Shown one piece after another: positions 44,523 through 53,007 of a stretch of DNA of 64,000 nucleotides (positions within the stretch are counted from its first letter, which is position 1; each line of letters begins with the position of its first letter). The stretch comes from Sulfurimonas sp. (GTDB taxonomy: Bacteria > Campylobacterota > Campylobacteria > Campylobacterales > Sulfurimonadaceae). Where the stretch lies: NCBI RefSeq assembly GCF_028713515.1, contig NZ_JAQTOD010000002.1:242501-306500 (forward strand), in the 5' to 3' direction. The notes beneath the pieces were generated by a model. It did no database searches. It worked only from the letters and a program-made list of their open reading frames with translations, and had not been told where the DNA came from. The position numbers and the translations under genes were made by a program.

Positions 44523-45218
44523 CTACCGCGCTAAAAAACCTTTTTTACTATCTATATAATCAACCAAGCGAACAATACACAAAATTATCAACCATGCCAT
44601 AATCATAGTGATAATTGTATGACTTAAGAAATGATCTCCTATTAGCATTTTGTAGATTCCCATGCTCCATCCGATGCTCATGGCAACTGTTGCTGCTATG
44701 GCTCTTCTTTTAAAAGAACCAAAGAGAAAAACTAGAGATAAAAGAGCAAATCCGCCGCTTGCGTGTCCTGCTGGCCAGCATTTTATTTTATTTTTTTTAC
44801 AAAGCTCAATGCTGTATCTCTTCCACACGCAGGTATCTGGATGGTCTCCGCCGAATCTTACTAGATTTTTAGGGCATGGCATATTTGTAACATCTTTTAG
44901 ACTTCCAACTAAAAGCGGAACAAAGATTACTGATGCTACAATGATTATAAGCGCTCTACGATACTGCTTTATAAGTGGCTTTTTGTAGCCAAAAATAAGC
45001 ACAAAAAGCAGTAGCACATTGAAGATAATGATGGCAAATTTTATCCCATCATAAAAGAGAAACTTTAAAACAGTCTCATCTTTAGTTACTATCCATAAGT
45101 TAGTGCTTGGGTTGTAGAAATGGCTCTGCACCCAGACATCAATACCGCTTAATCCAAAAAATATAATAGCTCCAGTTAAAAAAAGGAGCGTAATAAATAT
45201 AGATTTAATGGATACCAT
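44523..45218 (-). CDS. PAP2-family membrane phosphatase
   Basis: 231 residues, about six membrane segments. PAP2 active-site motifs in slightly altered form: KDVTNMPCP (KxxxxxxRP with Cys for Arg), CWPAGHASGGFAL (PSGH region with the His) and IGDHFLSHTII (third motif with catalytic His). Probably acts on a lipid phosphate in the inner membrane, such as lipid A 1-phosphate or undecaprenyl pyrophosphate. It overlaps the phosphoethanolamine transferase gene by 14 nt, which points to lipid A modification. Confidence 0.8.
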   Translation of the reverse strand: MVSIKSIFITLLFLTGAIIFFGLSGIDVWVQSHFYNPSTNLWIVTKDETVLKFLFYDGIKFAIIIFNVLLLFVLIFGYKKPLIKQYRRALIIIVASVIFVPLLVGSLKDVTNMPCPKNLVRFGGDHPDTCVWKRYSIELCKKNKIKCWPAGHASGGFALLSLVFLFGSFKRRAIAATVAMSIGWSMGIYKMLIGDHFLSHTIITMIMAWLIILCIVRLVDYIDSKKGFLAR

Positions 45219-46806
45219 TTAAGATACTTAACTCCGGTTTATATACTGTTGTGTTTACATCCAAAAGATTCAGTGCTGTATGAAAATATGCGTCGTGACT
45301 CAAAGACTCTTTGGCTTTTTTTGCTAACTTATCTTTGTTAACTTTAAACTGTTTTCCAAACCACATAACAGCGGGTACATGCTTTTGTGTGTCTGGCGCA
45401 ATAGCGTATGGGAAGCCGTGCAAGTAAAGCCCATTTTCTCCCAGAGATTCACCATGATCACTCACATAAAACATCGCTGTACCAAAAGAGTTATCATTTT
45501 GTTTCAATAGTCCAATAACTTTAGATAGAAAGTAGTCCGTATAAAGTATGACATTGTCATAAGCGTTAGTGATTTCGGCTTGTGTACACTGCTCAAGCTG
45601 GTTGGTTTTACAAACTGGGGTGAACTTTTCAAACTCTTTAGGATAACGCTTATAGTAAGCCGGTCCATGATTTCCCATCTGATGAAGAACTATAACAATA
45701 TCTCCTTTTGGATGAGCGTCTATATATTTTTGAAGTCCTACAAGCATTCCCTCGTCACGGCACTCTCCATCACTGCACATTGTATTATTTTTTGGTAATT
45801 TAAAATCCTCATATGGAACTCTAAGTGCCACTCCTTTTGAGTCGGAGTTGTTATCACGCCATAAAACATTTGCTCCAGCGTGGGTAAAAACATCTAAAAC
45901 ATTCTCAGTATATAGAGCTTTTTTTCCTTCATACTCTTTTCGTCCAAATGAAGAGAACATACATGGCACAGATACCGCCGTTTCAGTTCCACATGAGGTA
46001 AAGTCAGAAAAATTTATAATATCCTCTTTTTTTAGAAGTGGATTTGTCTCTCGCGAATAGCCATTTAGTGAAAAATGGTCAGCTCTAGCCGACTCTCCGA
46101 CAACTAAAATAATCAATTTTCTATTTTTATCATTTGAAGAAATCTTGGCATCTTGTCCGATTAGTTTTAGCTCCTTGCTCTCATAAGAACAAGCATCAGA
46201 GACCGATTTTCCGACTGAGTAGAGACAAAAAGATGGGTTTGCATAGTAACGAAGTGGTTTATGTTCTCTAAAAAATGAGGTGTAAAACTTGCTAAAAGTA
46301 AGTATTGTTGCAGCCACAATTACCACAATCAGAGCAACTGTCTTGATGTCAGAGATTATCTGTTTTTTATATGGAAGATGTGTGATTTGTAGTTTATATA
46401 CAATCCAAGATGGCAGAACTCCAAGAAATAAAATATAAGCAACCATCTTCAAGCTAAACAAATCAGCCGATTCGTTAAAGTTCGTCTGCATAATATTTGT
46501 TATCATATGAGTGTCTACGACGATGTCATAACTATCCATAAAATAGGCAACAGAGGCTGTAACCATCAACAAGATAATCATAAATGGTTTAAAAATCCAT
46601 CGATTAACGATTAGCGTTAAAATTAAAATAGTTGTGGATAAAAGTACAATTGTTAATGAAAAAATCGAGATACTATTTAACAATGATGGTGGATAGATTT
46701 TTAAAACATGGTTGAAAAATGTAAAGTTAGTGAAAAAAATCCAAAAAAATGAGACAGCAATAATTACAGTTCTACTACTGTGTGTGCGGTTGAAAAGGTT
46801 TAACAT
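45205..46806 (-). CDS. eptA: phosphoethanolamine transferase, EptA type
   Basis: 533 residues. Five N-terminal membrane segments (~15-175), then a periplasmic sulfatase-fold domain: VVGESARADHFSLNGYSRETNP, the nucleophile Thr in CGTETAVSVPCMFSSFGR, LHQMGNHGPAYYKRYP, and the metal site YVSDHGESLGENGLYLHG. Transfers phosphoethanolamine to lipid A (and, for C. jejuni EptC, also to the flagellar rod protein). Pairs with the PAP2 phosphatase downstream. A lipid A role is inferred from family. Confidence 0.9.
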   Translation of the reverse strand: MLNLFNRTHSSRTVIIAVSFFWIFFTNFTFFNHVLKIYPPSLLNSISIFSLTIVLLSTTILILTLIVNRWIFKPFMIILLMVTASVAYFMDSYDIVVDTHMITNIMQTNFNESADLFSLKMVAYILFLGVLPSWIVYKLQITHLPYKKQIISDIKTVALIVVIVAATILTFSKFYTSFFREHKPLRYYANPSFCLYSVGKSVSDACSYESKELKLIGQDAKISSNDKNRKLIILVVGESARADHFSLNGYSRETNPLLKKEDIINFSDFTSCGTETAVSVPCMFSSFGRKEYEGKKALYTENVLDVFTHAGANVLWRDNNSDSKGVALRVPYEDFKLPKNNTMCSDGECRDEGMLVGLQKYIDAHPKGDIVIVLHQMGNHGPAYYKRYPKEFEKFTPVCKTNQLEQCTQAEITNAYDNVILYTDYFLSKVIGLLKQNDNSFGTAMFYVSDHGESLGENGLYLHGFPYAIAPDTQKHVPAVMWFGKQFKVNKDKLAKKAKESLSHDAYFHTALNLLDVNTTVYKPELSILNGIH

Positions 46807-46830
46807 ATACTCTCCGTATAGAAATAAAAA

Positions 46831-46879
46831 AGCTATGCAATAATATCACCTAATTAAAAACGATTAAGCCGACATAGCT
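46831..46879 (-). terminator. possible terminator upstream of eptA
   Basis: On minus, AGCTATG pairs with CATAGCT over 7 bp across a 35-nt loop and is followed by TTTTTTA. It lies after the CBS-GGDEF-EAL stop and before eptA. The long loop makes it weak. Confidence 0.3.
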
Positions 46880-46910
46880 GTTAGTTAAATCTATAAAGGC
46901 AAAAATATAT

Positions 46911-49841
46911 TTAGATTATAAAGTCTATTTCACAATTCTTTTGTGTATTTAGAAGTATTTCAAACTCTTTTGCTGGGATTGGTTCGCTTTTGAAATACCC
47001 TTGATACATCGTACACCTTTTTTCTTTTAAAAACTCAAGTTGTTCAGCATACTCAACACCCTCGGCAAGAACTTGGAAATTTAACGCTTTCCCCATAGCA
47101 ATAATTGCCGTTACAATTGCCATATCATCGCTCTCATAAGGGATATCATCTATAAAACTTTTGTCTATTTTAAGAACATCAATTGGGAATCGTTTTAGAT
47201 AACTCAAAGATGAGTAGCCAGTGCCAAAATCATCAATCGCAAGCCTAATACCCTTTGCTCTAAGGGTATGGAGCATCTGTACTGTCTCCTCTTCTCTTTG
47301 CATCAAAGCGCTCTCTGTTAGTTCAAGCTCTAGCTTATCTGCATGATAGCCACTCTTTTTAAGTGCTTTTTCCACAATCAGAGGAACATTTGTATAGCGC
47401 ACTTGATGTGCCGAGAGATTAACTGCTAAAACAAGACGATAACCAAGGTCAAGCCAAATCTTCCCCTGTCTGCATGTCTCATTTAATATCCACTCACCAA
47501 TCTCGTTAATTAAACCAGTATCTTCAGCAATTGGGATAAATTCCGCCGGAGACACCATGCCTTGTTCTGGATGGTTCCATCTTATAAGTGCTTCTGCGCC
47601 TAAAATTCGCCCCGATTTAATGTGCACTTGAGGCTGATAATAGACCTCAAATTCACTATTGACTACTGCCTTGCGAAGATGCTCCTCACACTTGAGCCTT
47701 TTTTTCGCAAGGTCCGTAAGCTCATCTGTGTAGTAACAATATATTCCACGCCCCTCTGCTTTGGCTTTATAAAGAGCAGCATCGGCATATTGCAGAAGAG
47801 TAAAGGCATCTTTTGCATTATCTGGAAACAGAACAATCCCAACGCTTGAACCTATATGCCCCGAAATACCTCCTGAGAGTTTATACTCCGCCGACAAACT
47901 CTCTATCATCTCCTGTGCAATTCGCCCAGCATCTTCGGTGTTGGTAATATCTTTAAGTATAATAGCAAACTCATCACCACCCAAACGGCTGACAATATCT
48001 CCTCCTCTAAGACGCATGGAAAATCTATCCGCTACCTGTTTTAAAAGCTCATCCCCAGCGTTGTGTCCATAACTGTCATTGATATCTTTAAAGCGATCCA
48101 AGTCAAAAATAAGAAGTGCTATTTGTTTGTTCGTGCGATCTGCCTGCTTAATGCTTTTTTGAAGATGTGAGACCAAATATGAACGATTAACCAAACCAGT
48201 TAGTGTGTCGTAATTTGCCAGTGTTTCAAGGCGATTTTCATACAATTTTCTTTGTGTTATCTCTTGGGTTGTTCCAATTACATTAGTAACATTTCCATGT
48301 TTATCTGCTTCAAATTTTGCAAACTCTCGTACCCATCTTATCTCTCCATCAACAATAATTCTATGTTCCATATCATAGTATCTTGTTGACATCGCCTCTT
48401 CCCACGCTCTTATAGCCATTTCAAGATCTTCATGATATATATGTTCAAAAAGTATTTTATAAGAGATTGGCAAACCTATCTCTATTCCAAATATTCTATA
48501 TGTCTCATCAGAAAATTCTAAAACTTCTGTTCGTATATTAAACTTCCAACTACCTACATGCGCCAGAGCTTGTGCAGTGTTAAAATCATTATCTTTTTGA
48601 TAGAGCTCTTTCTCTTTTGCTTTTTGCTCACTAATATCACGATAAATGGCCATCATGTAATTCGTACCAGAGATATTTATAACTGAAACAACAATGAATG
48701 TATCTATAAGTCTTCCATCTTTTGCATGATGAACCGTTTCAAAACTATCCGACCCACTCTGTTTGATTTTATCAATATGGCTATTAATTTCTTCAGGTGA
48801 CTCATTTTTTTGATAATCTGAAATAGTAAGATTAGCGAACTCCTCTGCTGTATAACCAAGACAATGATGTGCCGCATAATTAAACTCCACCGCTTTTAGC
48901 GTTACTGTATCAATAAGTAAAATACCGTCATGAATTGACTCAAACAACTTTTGGTATTTCAGTTTGCTTGTATTGATAATCTCTTTTTCATTCTTTAACT
49001 CTTTTTTATTTTTCTCAAGCTTTGAAATAACACTATTTTTATTATCAATAAGCCAAATTAAAAAATCAAAATAGTTTCCATGTACAGCGCGTAAAATATC
49101 ATGACGGCTCAAGGAGCCAACAAGTTCATGATTTTCATCTAAAACAATGAGCTGATGTACACCGTGTCTAGTCATTAACGCCGTGGCTTCATAGAGAGAC
49201 AAATCTTTTGTAATGGTTTCAAGCTTAGAATTTGCCAGATTTAAAATAGATTTATTATAGGGCTTTTTTGCATGACCACAATAGTGTAAAATATCCCGTT
49301 CAGAAACTATGCCGACAGGTTTTGCACCACTCATCAAAACAACATAATCAGACTTTTGATTTTTCATCAACAGTACTATTTCTTCAACGGACGCATTATC
49401 GGATACTGTAAATGGTGTTTTGCTCATAACATCTGCAACAACATTGATTTTATTGAGCTCTTCAAAACCGATATGACGAAGAAAATCACCCTCCGTGATG
49501 ATTCCGACAAATATTCCATTTTTATCAACAACAACCAAGTGACGATAACCTTTCTCTTCCATAATCATATAAGCATCATGAAGATGAGTAGATTGATCTA
49601 TACAAAAAGGGCTTGGAGTCATCACATCACCCAAGCTTTTATCTGTGTCTATGTTTTCTGAAACTATACGAAGAGTGTCATGCTCTGTGAAAATTCCAAC
49701 AGGTTTGCTATGCTCATCAACCACAACAACAGAGCTTATCTTATGCTCTTGCATTGCTTTTAACGCTTCATAAAGGGGTTCAGTTACATAAAAACTTATA
49801 CTTAGAGAAGATAAAATAGACTCAAGAATTATAAATTCCAT
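46911..49841 (-). CDS. four-CBS, PAS/PAC, GGDEF-EAL signalling protein
   Basis: 976 residues, soluble. Order: four CBS domains (about 14-70, 76-135, 140-195, 203-260), each ending in the GIFTEHDTLR / GIITEGDFLR / GIVSERDIL / GSLSRHDIL pattern; two PAS domains (~300-420 and 425-545); GGDEF (~550-715; LIFDLDRFKDINDSYGHNAGD, SRLGGDEFAIIL, with RGGD inhibition site); EAL (~725-965; GAEALIRW, ELTESALM, DDFGTGYSSLSYLKRFPIDVLKIDKSFI, AEGVE, QGYF). All catalytic residues of both domains seem present. Adenine nucleotides or similar bound by the CBS domains may steer cyclic di-GMP turnover. Confidence 0.9.
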   Translation of the reverse strand: MEFIILESILSSLSISFYVTEPLYEALKAMQEHKISSVVVVDEHSKPVGIFTEHDTLRIVSENIDTDKSLGDVMTPSPFCIDQSTHLHDAYMIMEEKGYRHLVVVDKNGIFVGIITEGDFLRHIGFEELNKINVVADVMSKTPFTVSDNASVEEIVLLMKNQKSDYVVLMSGAKPVGIVSERDILHYCGHAKKPYNKSILNLANSKLETITKDLSLYEATALMTRHGVHQLIVLDENHELVGSLSRHDILRAVHGNYFDFLIWLIDNKNSVISKLEKNKKELKNEKEIINTSKLKYQKLFESIHDGILLIDTVTLKAVEFNYAAHHCLGYTAEEFANLTISDYQKNESPEEINSHIDKIKQSGSDSFETVHHAKDGRLIDTFIVVSVINISGTNYMMAIYRDISEQKAKEKELYQKDNDFNTAQALAHVGSWKFNIRTEVLEFSDETYRIFGIEIGLPISYKILFEHIYHEDLEMAIRAWEEAMSTRYYDMEHRIIVDGEIRWVREFAKFEADKHGNVTNVIGTTQEITQRKLYENRLETLANYDTLTGLVNRSYLVSHLQKSIKQADRTNKQIALLIFDLDRFKDINDSYGHNAGDELLKQVADRFSMRLRGGDIVSRLGGDEFAIILKDITNTEDAGRIAQEMIESLSAEYKLSGGISGHIGSSVGIVLFPDNAKDAFTLLQYADAALYKAKAEGRGIYCYYTDELTDLAKKRLKCEEHLRKAVVNSEFEVYYQPQVHIKSGRILGAEALIRWNHPEQGMVSPAEFIPIAEDTGLINEIGEWILNETCRQGKIWLDLGYRLVLAVNLSAHQVRYTNVPLIVEKALKKSGYHADKLELELTESALMQREEETVQMLHTLRAKGIRLAIDDFGTGYSSLSYLKRFPIDVLKIDKSFIDDIPYESDDMAIVTAIIAMGKALNFQVLAEGVEYAEQLEFLKEKRCTMYQGYFKSEPIPAKEFEILLNTQKNCEIDFII

Positions 49842-49917
49842 TATGAAACCTTAATATTTTTTATTAAATGGTAATTATTGTAGCAAATTTTTCTAAAAAC
49901 AGTCCGCCATAGCTAGA

Positions 49918-51333
49918 TTAGCAAATCACAACACTCTTTATCTCGCTCATCTCTTCAATGGCAAATCGTGGACCTTCTCGCCCAACTCCGCTTAGTTTTA
50001 CTCCGCCGTATGGTTGGATGTCAAAGCGCAATGTTGGCATATCGTTTATAATAATTCCGCCAGCATCTAGCTCGTCAATAGCTCTTTTTGTCAGAGTTAA
50101 ATCATCTGTAAAGATGGAAAATTGCAGACCGTATGGCGAGTTATTTATCCGAGGAAGTGCGTCATCAAAATCATCTACTTTTATGAGTGAGACTATCGGT
50201 GCGAACACCTCTTCACAGACGATTTTCATATCATCTTGTACATTTATCATAACGCATGGATGAAAAATTCTGCCGTCTCTATAGAGCGGAAGTAGTGAGG
50301 ACGCTCCTTCACTTGTGGCACTCTCAATCCAGTTCATGGCACGAACTGCGGCATCATCATCAATAAGTGGTCCCATAAAAGTATCATCTTCATAAGGCGA
50401 GCCAACTTTTAGTTTTTTTGTCTCTTGTGCCATCAAAGAGGCGAACTCATCATAAATCTTGCTATGCACATAAATGCGCTGAAGTGAGATACAGACCTGT
50501 CCTGAGTTTACAAAAGCACCAAGTGCACATCTTGCGGCAGCATGGCCTAAATCGGCACTTTTGTCAATGAAAGTCGCCGCATTTCCACCAAGTTCTAATG
50601 AGACTTTTTTTATCCCTGCACTCTTTGCAATAATCTCTCCAACCGGCACACTTCCCGTAAAGCTTATCACTCGCGGAATATCACTGGCAACCAAAGCACT
50701 TCCAACCTCAGCATCGCCGTAAACAACACTTAGAGCATCTTTTATGGCGTACTTGCTCTGGATGAAAAGTTTTACGAACTTATACGCAGTTAGTGGAGCC
50801 TCTGGGGTCGGCTTTAACACAACTGCATTGCCAGCTACAAGAGCAGGAGCCAGTTTATGAGCCACAAGATTTAACGGAAAATTAAACGGCGTGATTGCCA
50901 CAACAACGCCTGCAGGTTCTCGTCTAAAAAAAGCAAGAGTTTTTTTACCGCTGTTTGTCGCGTCCGTATTTATAGTCTCGCCGTGCATCGTTCGCATCGT
51001 CTCAGCACTTAGAGTTATGGTCTCGATACATCTCTCAACTTCAATTCGAGAAAACGAGATAGGCTTACCAACCTCATCAGTTATAGTTTTTGCCATATCC
51101 TCTTTCTGCTCTCTTAACATCTGGACTACATCCAAAAGCCAATCACATCGTTGCGAGAGTGTAGTTTTTTTCGCCTCTTTAGATGCAGCTTTAGCGATTA
51201 AAAGAGCTTTTTTTGCATCCTCCACATGACAGATTGGAGCACGAGAAACAACCTCTCCGCTATATGGACTTCTCCTCTGGCTAAAACTCTCTCCGACTGT
51301 TTCGTTTGAACCAAAAAATATCTTTGCATCCAT
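49918..51333 (-). CDS. aldehyde dehydrogenase family protein
   Basis: 471 residues. NAD(P)-dependent ALDH core: VVVAITPFNFPLNLVAHKLAPALVAGNAVVLKPTPEAPL, ISFTGSVPVGEII, the catalytic Glu in LELGGNAATF and catalytic Cys in NSGQVCISLQRIYV, then EEVFAPIVSL and SPYGLQFSIFTDD. Closest in style to lactaldehyde / nonphosphorylating glyceraldehyde-3-phosphate dehydrogenases; the true aldehyde is unknown. 76 nt upstream of the CBS-GGDEF-EAL gene, same strand. Confidence 0.85.
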   Translation of the reverse strand: MDAKIFFGSNETVGESFSQRRSPYSGEVVSRAPICHVEDAKKALLIAKAASKEAKKTTLSQRCDWLLDVVQMLREQKEDMAKTITDEVGKPISFSRIEVERCIETITLSAETMRTMHGETINTDATNSGKKTLAFFRREPAGVVVAITPFNFPLNLVAHKLAPALVAGNAVVLKPTPEAPLTAYKFVKLFIQSKYAIKDALSVVYGDAEVGSALVASDIPRVISFTGSVPVGEIIAKSAGIKKVSLELGGNAATFIDKSADLGHAAARCALGAFVNSGQVCISLQRIYVHSKIYDEFASLMAQETKKLKVGSPYEDDTFMGPLIDDDAAVRAMNWIESATSEGASSLLPLYRDGRIFHPCVMINVQDDMKIVCEEVFAPIVSLIKVDDFDDALPRINNSPYGLQFSIFTDDLTLTKRAIDELDAGGIIINDMPTLRFDIQPYGGVKLSGVGREGPRFAIEEMSEIKSVVIC

Positions 51334-51438
51334 AAAAACTCTCCAAATTAAACTTTTTTATCAAAGATTATATCATTATTGTTAAAATCAACTATTGACA
51401 ATGTAAAATACTGATTTAAAAAACAAAACGGAAAATCC

Positions 51439-51828
51439 ATGAAACTTCTTATCTTCATCACTCTTCTTTTATCAACGCTTTATAGTTCAGATTTAAATTG
51501 GCTACATAATTATGATGCCGCGCTCAAACAAGCGAAAAAAGAGAAAAAGGGCGTTTACCTTTTTATTGGTGCGGATGTTTGTGTTTGGTGTGACAAGTTT
51601 AAAGATATGACACTCTCCGACAAGTCTGTTATGAAGAGACTAAAAGAGGAGTATGTTCTTCTATATATGTCAAGAGATAGACATAAAATACCTGCTAATT
51701 TCACGGTAAAAGGCGTACCAAGGCACTACTTTTTAACAAGCAGTGGTAAAATCATCCATGAAGATAGAGGAAGTCGTGAAGTTGATGGCTTTTTTGCTCT
51801 TCTTGATGAAGTTAGTCTAAAAAAGTAG
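51439..51828 (+). CDS. periplasmic thioredoxin-fold protein
   Basis: 129 residues, signal peptide MKLLIFITLLLSTLYSS. Thioredoxin_7-like: KGVYLFIGADVCVWCDKFKDMTLSD with CxxC (CVWC) near residue 46, and a cis-Pro loop FTVKGVPRHYFL. Probably a thiol-disulfide reductant for periplasmic proteins (SoxW- or DsbD-gamma-like). It is 54 nt upstream of the RND adaptor on the same strand, so may be co-transcribed. Confidence 0.75.
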   Translation: MKLLIFITLLLSTLYSSDLNWLHNYDAALKQAKKEKKGVYLFIGADVCVWCDKFKDMTLSDKSVMKRLKEEYVLLYMSRDRHKIPANFTVKGVPRHYFLTSSGKIIHEDRGSREVDGFFALLDEVSLKK

Positions 51829-51882
51829 AAATAAGCACCTTAGCAGTATCATATCAAAAAAATTTAATACGAAAAAGAAACC

Positions 51883-53007
51883 ATGATTAAAACAATAATC
51901 ACGCTCTCATTAATCTTATCCATGCAGTTGTTTTTAGGATGTTCTCACGACGATGATTCAAAAGACAAAAATAAGCCTCCAGCAAAAGTTAGTTTGATGA
52001 GTGTTAAAAAAGAGATTGTTGAAGCACCGTTTGAGTTTACTGCCACGACGGTTGCGAGCAAAAGTGTTCAGATTCATGCTCGAGTGAATGGTTATCTGCA
52101 GAATATAAATTACCGTGATGGTAGCTTTGTAAAAGTTGGGCAGACTCTCTTTAAACTTGATCAAAAACCTTTTAATATTGCCGTTTTATCAGCCAAAGCA
52201 TCACTTGAAGCAGAGAGTGCAAAAAAAGAGTACACCACACAAAACCTAAAGCGTATTGAGATACTTTTTGAGAGAAAAATTTCTGGGAAACAGGAGCTTG
52301 ACGCAGCATTGGCGGCAGATAAAACACAAACCGCTCTAGTAAATGGAGCCAAAGCAGCTCTTGAGAAAGCAAAGCTTGACCTTAGCTACACAAACATAAC
52401 CGCACCGATGTCGGGATGGGTCGATAAAGCACTGCAGTATGAGGGTAGCTATATCTCTGAATCACAAAATGGACTCCTTACAACAACCCATCAAACTTCT
52501 CCAATTTTTGTGGATTTTTCAATTCCAAAAGAGGCGATGGCTAGAATCAACAGCTTAATGAACAGCGAGCAAAAAAATGAACTTTTTGTAGAGTTGATTC
52601 TCGCAGATGGAACCACATTTAAAAACAGAGGGAAGATACTGTTTTTTAGTCCTACTGTAGATGTTTCCATGGGGTCTCGCCAAGCTAGAGCTGAGTTTTC
52701 AAACCCAAAAGGAGAAATTCTTCCAGGGGAGTTTGTAAAAGTACGACTTAAAGGGCTGAAATACAGCTCAATCACCATTCCACATAAAGCCCTGATGCAG
52801 GGAGCTAAAGGCTCTTTTGTTTTTATGGTTGATGAAAATCAAACCGCACAAATTCGAGTTGTTAAAGTTGGAGAGTGGATTGGTGAGAATATCGTTATCC
52901 AAGATGGCATAAAAGAGGGTGAGAAAATTATCGCTCAAGGCAATGCCAGAGTCGATGTTGGAAAAGTTGTAAAAGTCGTCCCACCAAAACAGATAAAAGA
53001 GCATTAA
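51883..53007 (+). CDS. RND efflux periplasmic adaptor
   Basis: 374 residues, membrane-fusion protein of the AcrA/MexA type. N-terminal signal with a Cys at LFLGC, so probably a lipoprotein. Lipoyl half KSVQIHARVNGYLQNINYRDGSFVKVGQTLFKLDQKPF, alpha-hairpin (~100-155), second lipoyl half LDLSYTNITAPMSGWVDKA, then the beta-barrel and membrane-proximal domain ending in VKVVPPKQIKEH. Overlaps the pump gene by 1 nt (TAATG). Confidence 0.92.
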   Translation: MIKTIITLSLILSMQLFLGCSHDDDSKDKNKPPAKVSLMSVKKEIVEAPFEFTATTVASKSVQIHARVNGYLQNINYRDGSFVKVGQTLFKLDQKPFNIAVLSAKASLEAESAKKEYTTQNLKRIEILFERKISGKQELDAALAADKTQTALVNGAKAALEKAKLDLSYTNITAPMSGWVDKALQYEGSYISESQNGLLTTTHQTSPIFVDFSIPKEAMARINSLMNSEQKNELFVELILADGTTFKNRGKILFFSPTVDVSMGSRQARAEFSNPKGEILPGEFVKVRLKGLKYSSITIPHKALMQGAKGSFVFMVDENQTAQIRVVKVGEWIGENIVIQDGIKEGEKIIAQGNARVDVGKVVKVVPPKQIKEH

